DNA from: Gymnorhina tibicen
Lineage: Eukaryota; Chordata; Aves; Passeriformes; Artamidae
DNA: 64,000 bases
Reading direction: 5' to 3'
NCBI GenBank assembly: GCA_013399875.1
Contig: VXAZ01002109.1
Coordinates: 660,332-724,331, forward strand
The translations under genes were made by a program, and so were the position numbers. Below the pieces are notes generated by a model. The model was given only the letters and a program-made list of their open reading frames with translations, was not told the DNA's origin and did not search any database. Positions 23,901 through 38,400 of the stretch are shown piece after piece. Numbering within the stretch: position 1 is the first letter of the stretch; each line of letters begins with the position of its first letter.

Positions 23901-25106
23901 ATGTACATACATATATAAAAACACCTATCATTCAGTGTCATTTCACTCTAATCTGCCCGAAGAGATCTATTAACAAGAACCTGGGTTACCCTCACCTTCT
24001 GTGGTGGGTCTTAAAAGCAATGAGCTTTGAAACAACTATATTCTCGTCCAAAAGGCTGACCTTTCTACAGACACTGTTGCTTGTCATCAGTGAAAAAAAA
24101 AAATCAGGAAAACTTTTGACAAAATCCTAAAATGTTAGTTAATAAATCTGTTTTATTCTAAATGTTAGAAAGATTTGTAATAAAAGTAATCTGAAATCTG
24201 TACCTTTGCTTGAAAATAGTTTGAGTGCAGAGTGGGGTTTATTTTTCAGTATCCAAGTGGAGGGTACTTGATTTTTCTGACTAAAATACAATTTTTTGCT
24301 TGAGGATTGATAGAAAACAATGAAGGTGGAGGAGAAGCTGGGTTTAAATCTGACAGACAGAGGAGGACTGCTCCAGCATGGAGGAGGGAGGGAGGGTTCC
24401 TGCCTCTGGAAACCTGAGAGAAGGGAGTGAATTTTCCTGACATTTTAAAAAGGAATATTGTTAGGACTTACCTTTGGCAGAGGTTCACAGCTGTTGCCGT
24501 CCATCCATGATTCACTCCGTCAGCACCACAAGGAGGACACATGCTTTTCTGACGGAGAAGATGAGAGGATGCAGCCCTCTACGATGCTATTTCAACTGTG
24601 AAGCTTGTATAAGTCCCCATTTAGTTTTCTGGGTAGTCCCAGTGAGACATACTCCTCGTTCTGAGGTGATTTCTCAAAACTCTCGTTTCCACTATGGACC
24701 AAGCTTGCCTTAACATTTTCAAATCCTTTCCCGCACTCTGTCTAATGTTACTTCCCTTTTCCCATAGATCAGTTTACTCAGCTCCTTGTGTGCAGTCAGA
24801 TCAGCTAATTAGTAAATCAGTCAGATCTCTGCCCTTTCAGTCACAGACATTACATTGTTTCCAACCCTTACCCGAGCACTTAGTCACCCAAGTAGTACCA
24901 CCTGCTCTATTGACATAACAGTTCGCACTTTTGCCCAGCCGATTCAGGGTTGTCATCACTCTTTTAAACTGTTCCCTACGTTAGGCTGAGTCACACTAAT
25001 TTAACCACTTTCACTTCATTGTTATCTGACAATTTTATGTGGCTAAATGTTTTTGTTCCTTTTAAGCCATTGTTCCTTAGTTTAACAAGGCTTTGTTTCT
25101 GAAGAA

Positions 25107-25400
25107 TGATAGAATCATAGAATGGTTTGGGTTGGAAGGGACCTCAAAGATCATCTTGTTCTAACCCCCGTGCCATGGACAGGGATGCCTTCCCCTAGAC
25201 CAGGTTACTCCAAGCTCTATCCAAGCTGGCCTTGAACACTCCCAGGAGTGGTGAGTCCACAACCTCTATGGGCAGCCTTTTCCACTGATTCACCGCCCCC
25301 TCAGGAAATAATTTCTTCAAATATATCTAATCTAAATCTACCATCTTTCAATTTAAAGCCACTGCCTTATCTCACATTGTTACCAATACCTGCAGGAGAA
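25107..25400 (-). repeat. CR1 LINE 3' fragment
   Basis: Begins with the reverse-complemented tail ATAGAATCATAGAATGG and GGGTTGGAAGGGACCTCAAA and continues with CTGGCCTTGAACACTCCCAG and the ATTTCTTC...TCTAATCTAAA region typical of CR1. Element on the minus strand. Confidence 0.95.
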
Positions 25401-27040
25401 CTTGCTAAAGAGGTGTTTTTCTTCCAAACCCAGCCTTTCTGCTGAGTGAAAGACTAACACTGATCATCTCCTATTAGATCAGACCTATGAATACATGGCT
25501 GAGTTTTGGGCATGTCCTTTGAACAAAAAGATTAGCCAAATCAGGAAAATTTGTGGTCAACAGGTCAGTAGAGAAGGCTGCTAAATCTGAAAAGGACATG
25601 TATGATGAAGATGGACTGCAGTCAGACTTGGGATCTTTTCAGCTTCCTTTACATCTAAAAACAGAGTTGCTTTAGTGGAGTGACTGCCTGCAATACTAAA
25701 CATACTAAGAACTATTCAATATTTAGGGTTTTAAAAGTGTTGTATCTTTTCTAAACATCTCATAGGAAGAATTACACCAACTTGAAAAATACAGGACAAA
25801 TAGTTGTTAAAAAGACTTAAAAAAAAATCAAAGCAGAATTTGCTTGGATAGTGTATCTCACAAACTTGAACAATGAATCAATGAATGAGGTATATCTAAG
25901 AATAAAATAGCTCAAATGCAAAACTTCATTATTAGAACATGATAAGCCCAAGTCTTCTACTAAATACAGAGAAGTAGAGGAAGCACATAATTGATTTACT
26001 TCCTTAATATTTTCTCACACAAAACTCAGAGTAGCCTGGTCTGGAAGCAACTTTAGCACAATTCTTTATGAGTGAGAGTACAATACTGAGTGCATGGGAA
26101 AGAAATTAAAGTACTTATGTTACTGTTGTAGAACCACAATTTCAGACTGATGCATATCACCTTTCTAGGAATACTCAGGTAAATGACCCTAACTTAAAAG
26201 GCAAAGGAATTCTGTAATAAAGAATTTTCAGTCTTTTCTGTCATTTTTATCGACACAAATCAAGTTCAGCTATCATTATTTTCAATGAAAAGAAATACAC
26301 TCTGACAAAACAACATCCCCCTCACCCTGTTAATTTGCACCCAGAAAGAATCCATTTCTGTTCACGGAGTCTAAAATGAGCACAGAATCACATAACTAAA
26401 TTATAGGTGAATACAGTATGCAGTTTTATTCTACAGTCTAGAAATTAATCCCATCTTTGAAGTCTTGTTTAACATCCACTGTATGGAGCTTTAATTCTGT
26501 TAAAAATGTTACTAAATATTAAAACAAAATAAAATATTAAAATAAAATAGAAACTAGGACTAGGAAGTAACAATGTCTGTAGCTAAAAACGTTATCTAAA
26601 CTGATACTGAATTTGGCCAGATGGAAAGTTTCTAGCACAGTTTTGAGTATTAGAAAGCAGGCATTGTTTATTGCAGTGTGCTGGTCACTCCAAGGTTATT
26701 TCCTCTAATCAAGTGCACTGAATGTCAGGTGAACAGAGCTTTTATCATACACACTGATTATGTATTCATTAGCTATCCCCACTTCCTTGGTTTTATTTTG
26801 TATAGTCATACCCTTTACCTGAAGTCCTATATGGTTCTTTGGGGTCTTTCTTCAATGTCCGGTGTCCTTTTTAGGTGGCTGTTCCTCAATCCCTGCGTTT
26901 GAGTAAGCGCAGTATCACTGTTCTGCGTAACTTCTGCTTTGTCAGACGTGCCAAGTTGAGCTGGGATCCTGCTTGCATTTTTCATGGTTTCTGTTTGCCT
27001 AAGTTACATTCTTTATCTGTTTTTTCAAGGCTGTGTCATT
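25401..27040. other. Intergenic, no gene recognised
   Basis: AT-rich, with short ORFs only and nothing family-like. Confidence 0.5.
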
Positions 27041-27145
27041 CTGTTCTACTGTCCTTGATAAGAGTAAGATGTTGTTCTGTTCTGCTATCCTTATCAAGTG
27101 AGAAAAATGCTGTTCTGCCTTACTGTCCTTATCAAAACTATTTCC
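27041..27145 (+). repeat. Short minisatellite, three units of about 35 bases
   Basis: Three diverged units start at 27041, 27077 and 27110, each opening with CTGTTCT and containing a CCTTATCAA-like core (CCTTGATAA in the first). Spacing is 36 then 33 bases. The end of the third unit is approximate. Confidence 0.7.
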
Positions 27146-27593
27146 AATTTTCCACTTTTTAAACAATTTGTTGTACATGGAGAAAAAGGCTAAGGTAAAA
27201 TATTAACACCACAATAAATATTCCGTTTGGTTGGAGACTGGATTAAGGTTTCAAATTGTGGTAGACTCCAGCTACAACATGGATTACTTCCTGATGAAAT
27301 GCTCCAAAAAAGAGCCCAAGTAGGGTCTGCAATGAATCTATTAAACATGTAGTTTCTTTTAAAGTACTATTTCTATCATTGAATGACTAAAAATTAGGCC
27401 AGTATAAGTACACTTACTTGGTGCAAAGTTTTCCTTCACAATATAGCCTTGTGTGACCTGGAGATCTCTGTTCCTACCCTGACAGCTACAAATATATGGA
27501 AACAGGTGTTTCCATATTTGAGTCACAGTCTGAAATAACAGCTCAGAAGCATGAGCTTTGGAGAGTGTTTACTGCAGTCATATTTTACAGAAT

Positions 27594-28100
27594 ACCAAAA
27601 TCACAGAGTGGTTTGGATTAGAAGGCACAGTGTCTAGTCCAACATCGCTGTCTGCAACCTGGTCTTGAACGCTCCCAGTGAGGGAGCATCCAGAGCTTAT
27701 CTGAGCAACCTGTTCACAGAGATTGGTGCAGGATCTTGTTATTTCCATCAAGTTTACATGAGCCCATTCCTCAAGCCTCTCAAGCTCCCCCTGGATGACA
27801 TCCCCTCCCTCTAGTGCATCAACTGTACCACTCAGCCTGGTGTCATCCACAAACTCACTGAAGGGTGCACTTGATCCCACTGCCCATGGCACTGCTGAAG
27901 AGGTAAAATAGTGCTCATCCAATCATGGACACTTGTTACTGATTTGCACCTGGGCATTGAGGTACTGACTGTAGGTCTTTGAATGAGCCCATCCAACCAT
28001 CTAACCAGACATCTGTCAAAGTGATGTCTGTCTGATCTAGAGGTAAGGTTGCTGTGGGGGACCATATCAAAGGACTTATAGAAGGGATTTACATATGATA
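27594..28100 (-). repeat. CR1 LINE fragment, older and longer
   Basis: A degraded CR1 tail (CAGAGTGGTTTGGATTAGAA) is followed by internal CR1 text including CAGCCTGGTGTCATCCACAA and GTTGCTGTGGGGGACCATAT. Element on the minus strand. Small ORFs here are remnants of its coding region or antisense to it. Confidence 0.85.
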
Positions 28101-31100
28101 AGTGGGTAGAAATGCATTTTAGAGTTTAATGCATGGAGTGACCCAATGCTGCTACTTAAAGAAAAATTTTCCTTCTGAATTTAGGGTGTGCTTTTTCAGT
28201 ATTTGCAAGGGGGGAAAATTAAAGCGGAATAAAACAGACACAAACCAAAGAACAGAGTTTCTAAACAAGGGACGACTGAGAAGCAAAGCATCAAGACACA
28301 AAATTAAGCCCTCGAAAGATACATGTGGCCTTCATCTTGTATGCAGGCAGTGCCTTGCTGCTTTCCAGGCTGAGTGAGTAATCAGCCTTTGTTTCTGTTA
28401 CTTGGGAAGATTCTCAAAGTGGCCACATGATGGTAGCCTAGGATCAGATACAAGCAAGCTAAATCACGAAAGTAAAGGAAATAAGGAGGAAAATGACTAC
28501 TTGCAAACTGAAATAAATGTCTGGATGAGTCATCTCCACAAAGTGAGGACCTGAGCTATAATTCAGCTTTCAGGTATTGTAATATCCAGAACAGAACTGC
28601 CAAGTGTACCTACTGGATAGCCCTATACCGAGGTATGTTATGTGTTTGGAGCTCTGCACTCTTACAGACAAATTCATATCTAGCAAACTTCTGCTTACAC
28701 TTTCCTTCCTGTTTCTTGATACCTCACATAAAAGGTGACTGGTTTAAAGTAGATTAAACCAGAGAAACAAGATCAAAAATGAATGAAAGATTCTCTTTTG
28801 ATATTTAATCTCTTCATTTCCATAACTGCAATGTTCACTCTTAGCATTAGCTATGAAGAAAGCTAAATTCAAATTGTGGAATTCTTATGTTTTAAATCAA
28901 AGGGTACAAAGCTAGTCATATAAAAGCTGTACAATTATTCTGGTTTTAAGAAGAATATAGATTGACTGAAAAAGTCTGCAGTAATATGTGCTGGTCTTGT
29001 AAAGTATGCCTTTCGACTACTCTGGCATGCAACTTCCCTCCCTTTCGTTAAGCAAATCAAATCACACTTCAGATTGCACAGCGGCTAAGGAGAACTTCAT
29101 CATCAGGTTGGCTGGCTTGGTGAAAACATCCATGTCTAGGTGAAACACTGATTATGAGACTCTAATTGACAAGACTGGGATGTCTATGTAGTACCCCAAA
29201 TCCACTGCAGAGGTGATCTTGGGCATAATCATGAAGTCTTACATTCCATACAATTAGTTAAATTGCTTATACTAAAATTGATTGAATATTGTTTGCTCTG
29301 TAAAAATATTGAAGGTTCCAACTTTTCCAATCTGTATGAAAAATTGTATTAAGAAAAAATGACTTGAAAATAAATTAAGGCTTTCATTCCAGCTCAGTTT
29401 CTGGTAACCTAATTCACTGTAGCAGTTACACCATCACCCAACTTCTCTAGTCCTGGGACTCAGGGTTCCAAGAATAATTTTGTTCTGAGAACAGAAGAGG
29501 GTCCAGTTTCAAGAATTACAGAAACAGAGTGGTTACAAAAGTCTCAGCATTATCGCAGTCCTCCAGCAGACCTCTTTCAATTCCTCAACACAGCAGCAAT
29601 CAAAAGGCCTTACTTCTGCAGGTCCTGAAATGAAATGTCATAGCAGGGAATGTGGTAGTGTCCTGCTGTTTACTTTATGAATAAAATTGAGGAACTGAGA
29701 CCTGAAGAAGAGGAAATATCTCAAGAACCATCCCCTACCTATTTCTCCTCTGCCCAGAGGAGCAACAAGAACAAAGGCTGATGGGAATGAAGATGTACAA
29801 GATACAGACAGACAGAAGAAGTACAGATTTGGTATGATTTACCACTCCTCCAGTGAGATATAACACCAAAGAGTAGTGCACTCAGTGAACATTATAAATA
29901 ATCAGATTTAAATGCTGTTGTCTACTTTAATAACTTCATTTTCCCGTTAAAAATATCCAAAGATGAGGAAGACTGGGGGCTCAGTATTCAGGCTGTACTA
30001 TGGAGTACATGAAAAGGATGTTCTATGCTTCTCAGTTCCAGGACACCAGCACAGACAAGTGACATACCGTAGACTTGGTGCACTCGGGACATTTGCACAC
30101 ATGAAGAAACTTTTCCTGATCTGAGCATTGATTTCACCCAGCCCAGAAAAATGTGTACACATGTCAAGCAGAAAGGTTGTTGAGACTGGTGACATGGTTT
30201 GTTACCCATCTACAGGGAATGAGGCTGGCTAGTGCAAAGTTGGGAACAGCTCTTCTGCAGGCCAGAGCACTGGGATGATACTCCTGTACAGGGCAGCGTC
30301 CCTAAGCAATAAGCAGAAAACAGTGGCATGGCTTGAAGCATTGGTACCTGACCTATACCTGAGCCAGAAGGAAAACCCATGTTCATCTGCCTTTCAGGTG
30401 GTGCCCTGTTCAAACTTCTGTATGAAAAATGTGTGACAGAAATGAGTGAAAATTATGCGAATGAAGTAACAAAGAGGGCATCCTTCTATTCTGACCTATT
30501 TTTCTCCCAAGGGGAGGAGTGACCCTGCTTCTCCCCATGGTTTAACGGAAGTAAGGGTAAGGGAAATGAGGCAATGAAATCACACTGTCAAAACACGCAA
30601 AAATATACCAAAGCAAAGTCATAGTTTCCTTTTTGTTCTCCACTGCTGTAAGCACCACAGGGAAACAGGTTTTCAAGGAGGAGGTAGGTTTAATTTTGTC
30701 TGTTTTTCTTTTCTATTTTCTTTTCTGTTTCTCTTTTATTTTACTCCAAAGGAGCTAGACAAAGAAATAGTGAGTTTTGTTATTTCTGCTAGTTTTAATG
30801 TTAAAATAACTGTGAGGGGTGGATAGACACTACCTACAAATGCCTGCTTTCCTCTGATGAATGTCTTAGCCAATATTTTGATGGCATATTTTTTCTACAG
30901 TCTGAAAATAATTGTATAAATATATTTTAAAATTTTCACTTTCCAGTGTTACTGGCCTCATCCACATAGAAGTATTTTGTTTGTTAAGTTAAATCTGCAT
31001 TACAGAATAGGAGAGTGCCTCTGTTACTTTCTCTTGTAGACATAGTCAAATTGGACATGCTTGGATTTTTAGGTCTTTACAACCACAGAGGAAAATCACA

Positions 31101-34100
31101 GTATGGAGTGCATCTCTTCTAAGAGTACTGCATTTAGGCACCAGTATGTCAGTGAAAGTATGTCAGTGTCTTTTCTATGATTTTAATACTTTAGAGATTT
31201 CTTATACAAAATTCCCTGAAAATGTTGCAGGAATGCAGGCGTAATTTTACCCTCATAGAACATCCAACATGTAAGCAGTAATTCCATTTCATATTTTCCA
31301 ACTGGCAAAAATGGCTTTCAAAATCTTTCAGAAGCAAAGCTGGGAAATAAATCTCAGAGGTCTAGTTTTATGTACTACACTCAACACAGATTTTCACTTA
31401 ACAAAAAATAGTCATATAAAAACAAAGTATAAGTTTTGGGGTTTTTTTTCAGTTACAAATCTTCCTTTTCATTGGCTATAAAAATCATAGTGGGACCAAA
31501 ATATGATAAAATATATGGTTATGTGTTACTCATAATCAGCATGTTACTGGACAATTTTTATTCTCATCTAATCACCTCTCTAATCAACCTAGATGAGATT
31601 AGACACTGCAGTAGCGTTTCAGCTTCTGAATTCCTAAGATGATTATCCTGTGTGGAAGGGTGTTAGGGTTCAGGCTTCTCTGAGAAGTAACTCAGAGTGG
31701 TTTGTAGAACAGAGTCTAGCAGTAGCCAATTTTCATAGAAACTTTATAAACTACAGTACAAGAAGGAAACAACTTCACACAGAAATACTTCAATTTTCCT
31801 TAAGATTTTCAGCAATAATCTGCACAGGAACTATTTAATATGTGGAAGGAAGTTTGAAACATATCTGGGGAAAATAATACTGTTCTTCTGCTGTAACTGT
31901 TCTTCTAAAGAGAGGCAGCACATGATACTAGCATGGGTGTAAGAAAGAGGAGAAAAAGACATTTTCAATAATAAGTTTTCAGTTTTCAGTTGAGAAAGTA
32001 ATAGTGGCAGTATTTCTCTTTAGCAATTACATGTGAATTCCAGATGATGTAAGAAAGGAAAGGAACGAATCCTCTTGGATTTAGCTGGCGAAGGTGGATA
32101 GTTCAGAATTAGAGAGATTCCTCTGGGTTGTATTTTCAGTGAACGGCAGAAAACAAATACAGTGAAGCCTTCATTCATCTTGTCCTAGACTAGATTGAAT
32201 AAACTGTGTCCAAAGCAGCTGGGTTTTTCTCCAGGCAGTGTTAAGGCAGTACAGAATTGCTGGCTCCCCTGTGAGCATCTGTACAGCTTTTCGGTAAGTT
32301 TAGGTAAGACATTCTCCACCTCACACCAAACAACGTCTTCAGAGTTAGGTTAAAACGTTAAAGTAATTTAATTGCCTTTTTTTTTTGTTTGTTTCTAATA
32401 TCAAGTATGTTCATTCACGTCCTTTACAAAGTATCTGGGCAATTATGTCTAAGAGTCAAGAACAGTTTATGCATTTTTTAAATTGAAGAATCACTGGATA
32501 AAAGTAAAAATTCTCTTGGGCTTAAGACCCAAAGGTGAGATCCTGTCCTTCCCTGCTAGTAATGTTGGTTACCACAAATGACTGCAGAGCAAAATTTTCT
32601 TCTCTCTGATATTTTTCTGAAGCTAAGTTGCATACATTGTTTCTGATGTCTGCCTAAGAGATGGAGATAATCTAAGTTGACACAACAGACATAAATAAAT
32701 AAATAAAAGCACTGTATGTACTTGAAACAGTGGATTGTTATGAAGTCGGGTGCAATCATAATTGTCACATCTCAGTTAAATATCTTACATCTTTCATGAA
32801 AAGAATGTAAAACAACATTTCAAATACATCTAAAGATTGTAAAATATGTGAAAATAAGTTATTTGTGTCTGAAACAAAGGATACTTCAGATCATATTAAC
32901 ATACTTGCATATGTATTTTACTATCATCATCAAATAATACAGGAGGCATTTCAGAAGGAGGAGTATAATATAGAGAAACTAAATGGTTTTTTGCATCACA
33001 TCTCACAGAAAAGACTAATGAGAATACGGTCCTACCATTTTTTAAGGAAATAAAAATTAGTAAGTGACAAATAATGGGGGTTTTCAAATAGGGTGGTTAA
33101 GCAAAAAGACACTAGAACAATTTAGCTAGTCCTCAGTATAAACTGGAGGCAGAAAAATATCAGTGTCTCTTTGAAATAATGTGAGATACAAGTCTCATGA
33201 AGACTTAGGTCTATTCCAGGTCTTGCTAAAAATAAAAAGGTAATGCTGACAGTGTTGGGTGAATGCAGTAGGCTCAAAAATAAACCTTACAGGAAGGGTA
33301 GTCATATATATCTACTTTGCTAGATTTTCTTTGGCATAAACACAGAAATGTGAATAAATAAAAAAAGAAAAATAAATGCTCTCAAAACCTTGGAAAAAGG
33401 TCCAGTCAGCAAAGGGTATAGAGAAACTCATACGTATTCACAACATATGCTTGAATATTTCCTCTGTTGTTGGAGGGTTCAACTGCTTGTTGGGCCATGC
33501 ATGGACCAGGTTGCGAACTGATTTAAAATCAGAATAACCTTTTTTTTTTAGACTTACAACATTGCTAAAGGCTTGATGAAGCCCATCTCTCTAAGACCCT
33601 TGCACAGCACCTGCGATCATACATGCATTTACCTAGCAATTTCTTCATGGGAAGAAAATTTCACTATTTGTTATGTAAATGAGGAAGTGAAGTACATAGA
33701 TTTGGTTGGCCCTGGGTCATAAAGTGAATCTGTAGCAGACCAGAGAACTGATCCAAACTCTCCACCACCTCATCACAGTACCATAATCACTAAACTCTCA
33801 AAAGTAATTTGTTAAATTTATATAAACTTGCACATAAATTGGATATAAACAACTCTATGCTGAGAGCTTTGATACCCCTAGTGACTAAATGTGGGTCAGT
33901 ATTTATTACAGCTACAGAAATAGCTTAGACAGCTCTTCTCTTAGCTGCCAGCCCACACTGATGAGATTGTTCCACTGTTTCTGATAGAGGATGCTAAGTC
34001 AGATGAAAAAAAACAACCAAAAAGAAAAAAAACTACTGAGAGGAGCATTAGGTGTAATGATGAGAAGTAATGTAATTACTTCAAAAAATGTGAATGTAAT

Positions 34101-35352
34101 TATTTGAACCATCACTTGTTCAAAACAACTCACTACAGGGCCCCACAAGGAGTGGCACTAGCACAGCCAGGGAGGCAGGATGGAATCAGGAAGGATCCAT
34201 GAAGGATGGGAAAGGACAGGGCATGCTTAGGCCAATACTGCCATTGAAAGAAATGCTGCTGAACCAAGCTCTTGAAAATGTTTCAGCCTTCCTCCTTGGA
34301 AGAAAGAAAGCTTTCCAGAAATCCAGGAGTACTTTGACAACTCTCTTGTCTCTTGAAAAATTCCTCTTATTTCCAAAGATGTAAGAATCAGATGTGGAGT
34401 TTTAGGGCTAACTAGAGAGGTACATGCAAAGGTTGTGTGTGTGGTACTTAAACTCAATGCATAGTGATTGGATTAGTCTTGGAAAGCTGTGGCCCAGTCC
34501 TTCAATTCACAATGATAGTTGTTGAGGTACTGAATGTTCATCATTTCCTGTTGGAGATCTCACCGTTTGATAGGGGAGAAACATACAGGGAATCCATTCA
34601 GGTTGTGAGTACAGGTTGTGAGTTAACTTAAGCAAGCCATAAAATTCTGCTTCAGTTTTGTCTTGATTTTACACTAATTATATGGATATTTAGGCCTGTT
34701 TCTATCAAGTTCAGTGGTAATAAGATTCCCCCTAACCTTGAATCCAAAGTACTGGAAGAGATTAACAGCAAGTTTCAATTCCTAATTGAAAAATATGTCA
34801 TTCTCTCTTCAAAATTGCAACACTTCTGCAGGGACTAGCTTCAGGAAGCAGTCTCAGGGTTAGATTGTAACCAACCAGAAGAATGTGGTGGACATCTTAT
34901 TTTACATTATTAGTGCTTTATAACCAAAGGTCAGAGCACTTAAGCACGACAGAGAGAACTTTGCAACCTTGCTCACTGTTGTAGAATTTATATTCCATTG
35001 TAGACTGGGCCTCAGCTAAACAGGGGATCTAAACAAAGGACACCACGGTGACTGTCTCTGTTATTAACTTCCACTAAATCACCATGCTTGAGTTGATTAA
35101 AGACTCAGTTAAATCCCAGTTACATCTATGGCTTCTGGAACAATGACAGATAATCCTAATGGCTCAACACAAATAAAATCATTGCCCATCTTCAAGTAAG
35201 GACAAAACTACAAGACCCAAGAAATGCACAGTCAGATTTGCTAAGCAGGTAGCTAAAAAATTGCTAAATGAGGTTGCAAAGTTCGGTTTTACCTGAACAG
35301 TTATTCAGTCTTTCTGCAGAGTGGACACGGGATATTCTTTCTGTGTCTGCAG
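28101..35352. other. Upstream region of CSF2RA-like gene A; leader and N-terminal exons not found
   Basis: The missing leader and first-domain exons of the gene beginning at 35353 should lie here or further upstream. I looked for a leader ending in phase 1 and a fibronectin-like exon with an L-x-L-x-W pattern and found none I could defend. A CT-rich run is at 30699-30748. Confidence 0.4.
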
Positions 35353-35482
35353 GCATGAATGGGACAGCCATCGAAAATTTTGTCTGTGTCATTTTTAATG
35401 TTTCCTTCATGAACTGCACCTGGCATGTGGGCAGGACTGCTACAGAAGATACCCAATATTTCCTGTACTGGAGGCCCTCGAA
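35353..35482 (+). CDS. Receptor A, exon a: first cytokine-module domain, cysteine pair
   Basis: Phase 1 in, phase 2 out. Encodes GMNGTAIENF and CVIFNVSFMNCTWHVG, then EDTQYFLYW. It has the C-x(9)-C-x-W signature and N-glycosylation sites. It is exactly as long as its counterpart at 47100-47229. Confidence 0.92.
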
Positions 35483-38400
35483 GTAAGTAGGTCTGCTTGA
35501 ATCTTGGGAATTTTGATTTGTGGTTGGACATGTGACATTGTCAATTTTTAACTGATACAATATTTTGTGTAAAGGAAAGAAGATATCACAGAATGCCAAA
35601 ATTACATCAAAGATAATTGTGGAAGGCACACAGGGTGTCGATTCCAAAATGTGACAATAGAAAATAAGAATGCTTATTTCCTGGTAAATGGGTCTAGAAG
35701 TGGACAAAACATTCAGTCATATGAGAAGAACATACCACTGTACCAAATTGGTAAGGATTTTTTATTGATTTAATTTCCAGTTATATGTTAAAGGAATGAA
35801 GAATTCATGCCTGGGAAAAAGCATAAATTTTAAAAATATTGCTCCTCCTAATAGGTATGGGACTTTTTTCCTTTTTCTCAGCCCTGATGTCTGAAAAGTC
35901 TAGAGTATAAGAATGGAAAAAAACTAATGAGTACAGAAACAAGCTGGAATCATAGGTCAGAGAATTGTGAACAGTCAAACATTTATTCTCTGAAAGAAAT
36001 GTGTCATCTTTTAGAATTAACTAGCTAAGGATTCCTGAATGGGACTATCTAGATGTTGGTCTTATTATCTCATAATGCTGTTCATCCACATAATGAAAAG
36101 AGCCAGTTACCTGAACACTGTGAGTGAAAACTTCAATTTTTTAAAATAGAATAACGTTGTTAATGAAAAAAATTAAACTGTGTTTATTTTGAAAACAGTA
36201 TTAAAAAACCCTCAAACCCAAGAAATAAAACCAAACCTGCATAAATCATATGCTGAATTCAATAATATCTCATAAATGGCTTTTATGGTGGTTTTTAATT
36301 TTCCTTACTGTTGCAGCTAGTGCTTCAGGCTAGTGTTGCAGCTAGTTAAATCAGGGAGTCCTGCTTCAGAATATGGGGAGAATACAGTAATTCTGCTATA
36401 GTAATTCTACATTACATCTTTTTAGACAGCTGCTTGAACATCTACCTATATTTTTTAAATGGCAGAGTGAAGAGACCTATTACTAATCAATAGTATTTCT
36501 GATTATATTATTGTAGAAAAACTCACCCCTCCATTAAATGTCACAGTGAACTGTACAGAAGCTTCTCATAGATGTAGCATTCAGTGGCAACCACCTCGCA
36601 CAAGTCATGTGAAAAAAAGTAGTTGTTTCCAATATGAAATTGTTATAGAAAAGAAGGTAAGAATAATTATGACGTTTAATAGCATTTTGTATGTCTCTAT
36701 TTCCATGCATAACACCAAGCAACCAGTACCCTGTTCTCATCCCCTTCTTTTGAAAGCTTGGATGAATATGTAAAGCAACATTACATCCTTCGAAAATAAA
36801 GTTCAAAATATTTGTGGGAATATTTTTGACCTTGTTGTTCCAACAGTAAAAAATAGAAATTAAATAAAAAAAGGAGACATAACATAGCTAAATGAAGTGT
36901 TTAAGAATGCAAAAGATACACAGGCAAAAAAAACAATGGAAAAAACATTGTCTGAGTTTATTCGTAAAATTTAGATACATTGTTTTAACAAGTAAAATGT
37001 AAATATTTTGTCAACCTGAGCCTTTTTTTGTTTAGTGCTTTGATACTCAGTTCTGCAATCAAATTTAAATGGCATAATATTTCAGAGCATTAGTGGAGAG
37101 GAAAAACCACTTAAACGAAGAACAGCTTAATTTCACAGTCTTTAAAAGAAGACATTTAAAATATTACATACACATTTTTTTTTCTGAAAATCAAGCATTC
37201 ATAAGAGAAGACCCTTTATTATACAGTAACAAAAAGAGTAGCCCTTAAAATTCAGCTTTTTTTTGTTGCTAGGCTGATGCTGAGAAAAACACCAAAACCA
37301 CACCTGAACCAGTAAGTCTGTATTAATCTAACACTTATGCTATATTGGAATTTCTTCTGTATCAGAGCATCTTCCAGTCAAATTGGTTTGGTTTCACACT
37401 ACCTGTTTCAATGTACTGCATCTGCTATTTACTAATAAGTTTTCCAAATTCAAAGTTTTAAACTGTTGTTTATAAAACGTTGCACAAAAACACCTGCACA
37501 TGTGGAGCTTGATATTACTTCAAAAAATCTTCCATTTTACATTCTTTTTACTTCCTAGTAAATTCATAAGTATGTAAAAATACGGGTCACGATTCTGTGT
37601 AACACTTAGACACAAAAAATGTGGAGAATTTTTTCTTTATTAATGCTCTCTGGAAAGGATTGAGATATAAGAGGCAAGAAAATATTACCTCAAAGATTAA
37701 GCCAATATAAAGATGACAGAAAAAAATCAGCTTTTCACTTCTGTATAACCTGGCTATCGAACTCTACTTCAGTTTTTAAAACATCTACCATAACAGAGTG
37801 CAAGATCTTTAAAGAATTTGTTCCCTAAAATCCAGTTGCGTAGCAGAGTCTAAGGAGCCAAGGAAGCATATGGCAAATTTCATCTTCATATTATTCAGTA
37901 ACAAAAATTTTTGAACAAGAGGAATTAGGATGAAACAATCTAACTTACTGAGGGATATTTTTCTACTTGTTATTTCACTCTAATCTGTCCACAGAAAGAT
38001 TATATAAATGTAAAATGCAAAATTTTATCCTAATTATACAAAAATAATACAAAAATTCTCATTCTACTTGTTCTGCATTTAGACAACAATCACTGAAAGT
38101 AACTTCTACCTATACGAAAACTTCCACTCAGAAAAAAGCTACAGCGTCAAAATCAGAGCAACAGATGCAGGCTTTTGTTTAGTAAGCCCAAACTGGGGAG
38201 AGTGGAGTACACCTGTGGAGTTTGGTAAGAATAAAAATCCCTACTGTGACCTAGTTCAGTTATTACCTGTCATTTTTTACTTCAAGCTTACAGCTGGAAA
38301 CACATGATAGTTGCACCTTAATTTGTTAGGACAAAAAGAGTCAAAGAATTGGCATGTCTCTTAATTTTAGGGGGTTCTCCAAGCATTCTTGGGAGACAGT

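Noticed and set aside
35264..35707. 147-codon minus-strand ORF
   Set aside because: Exactly antisense to exons a and b of receptor A; an antisense shadow.
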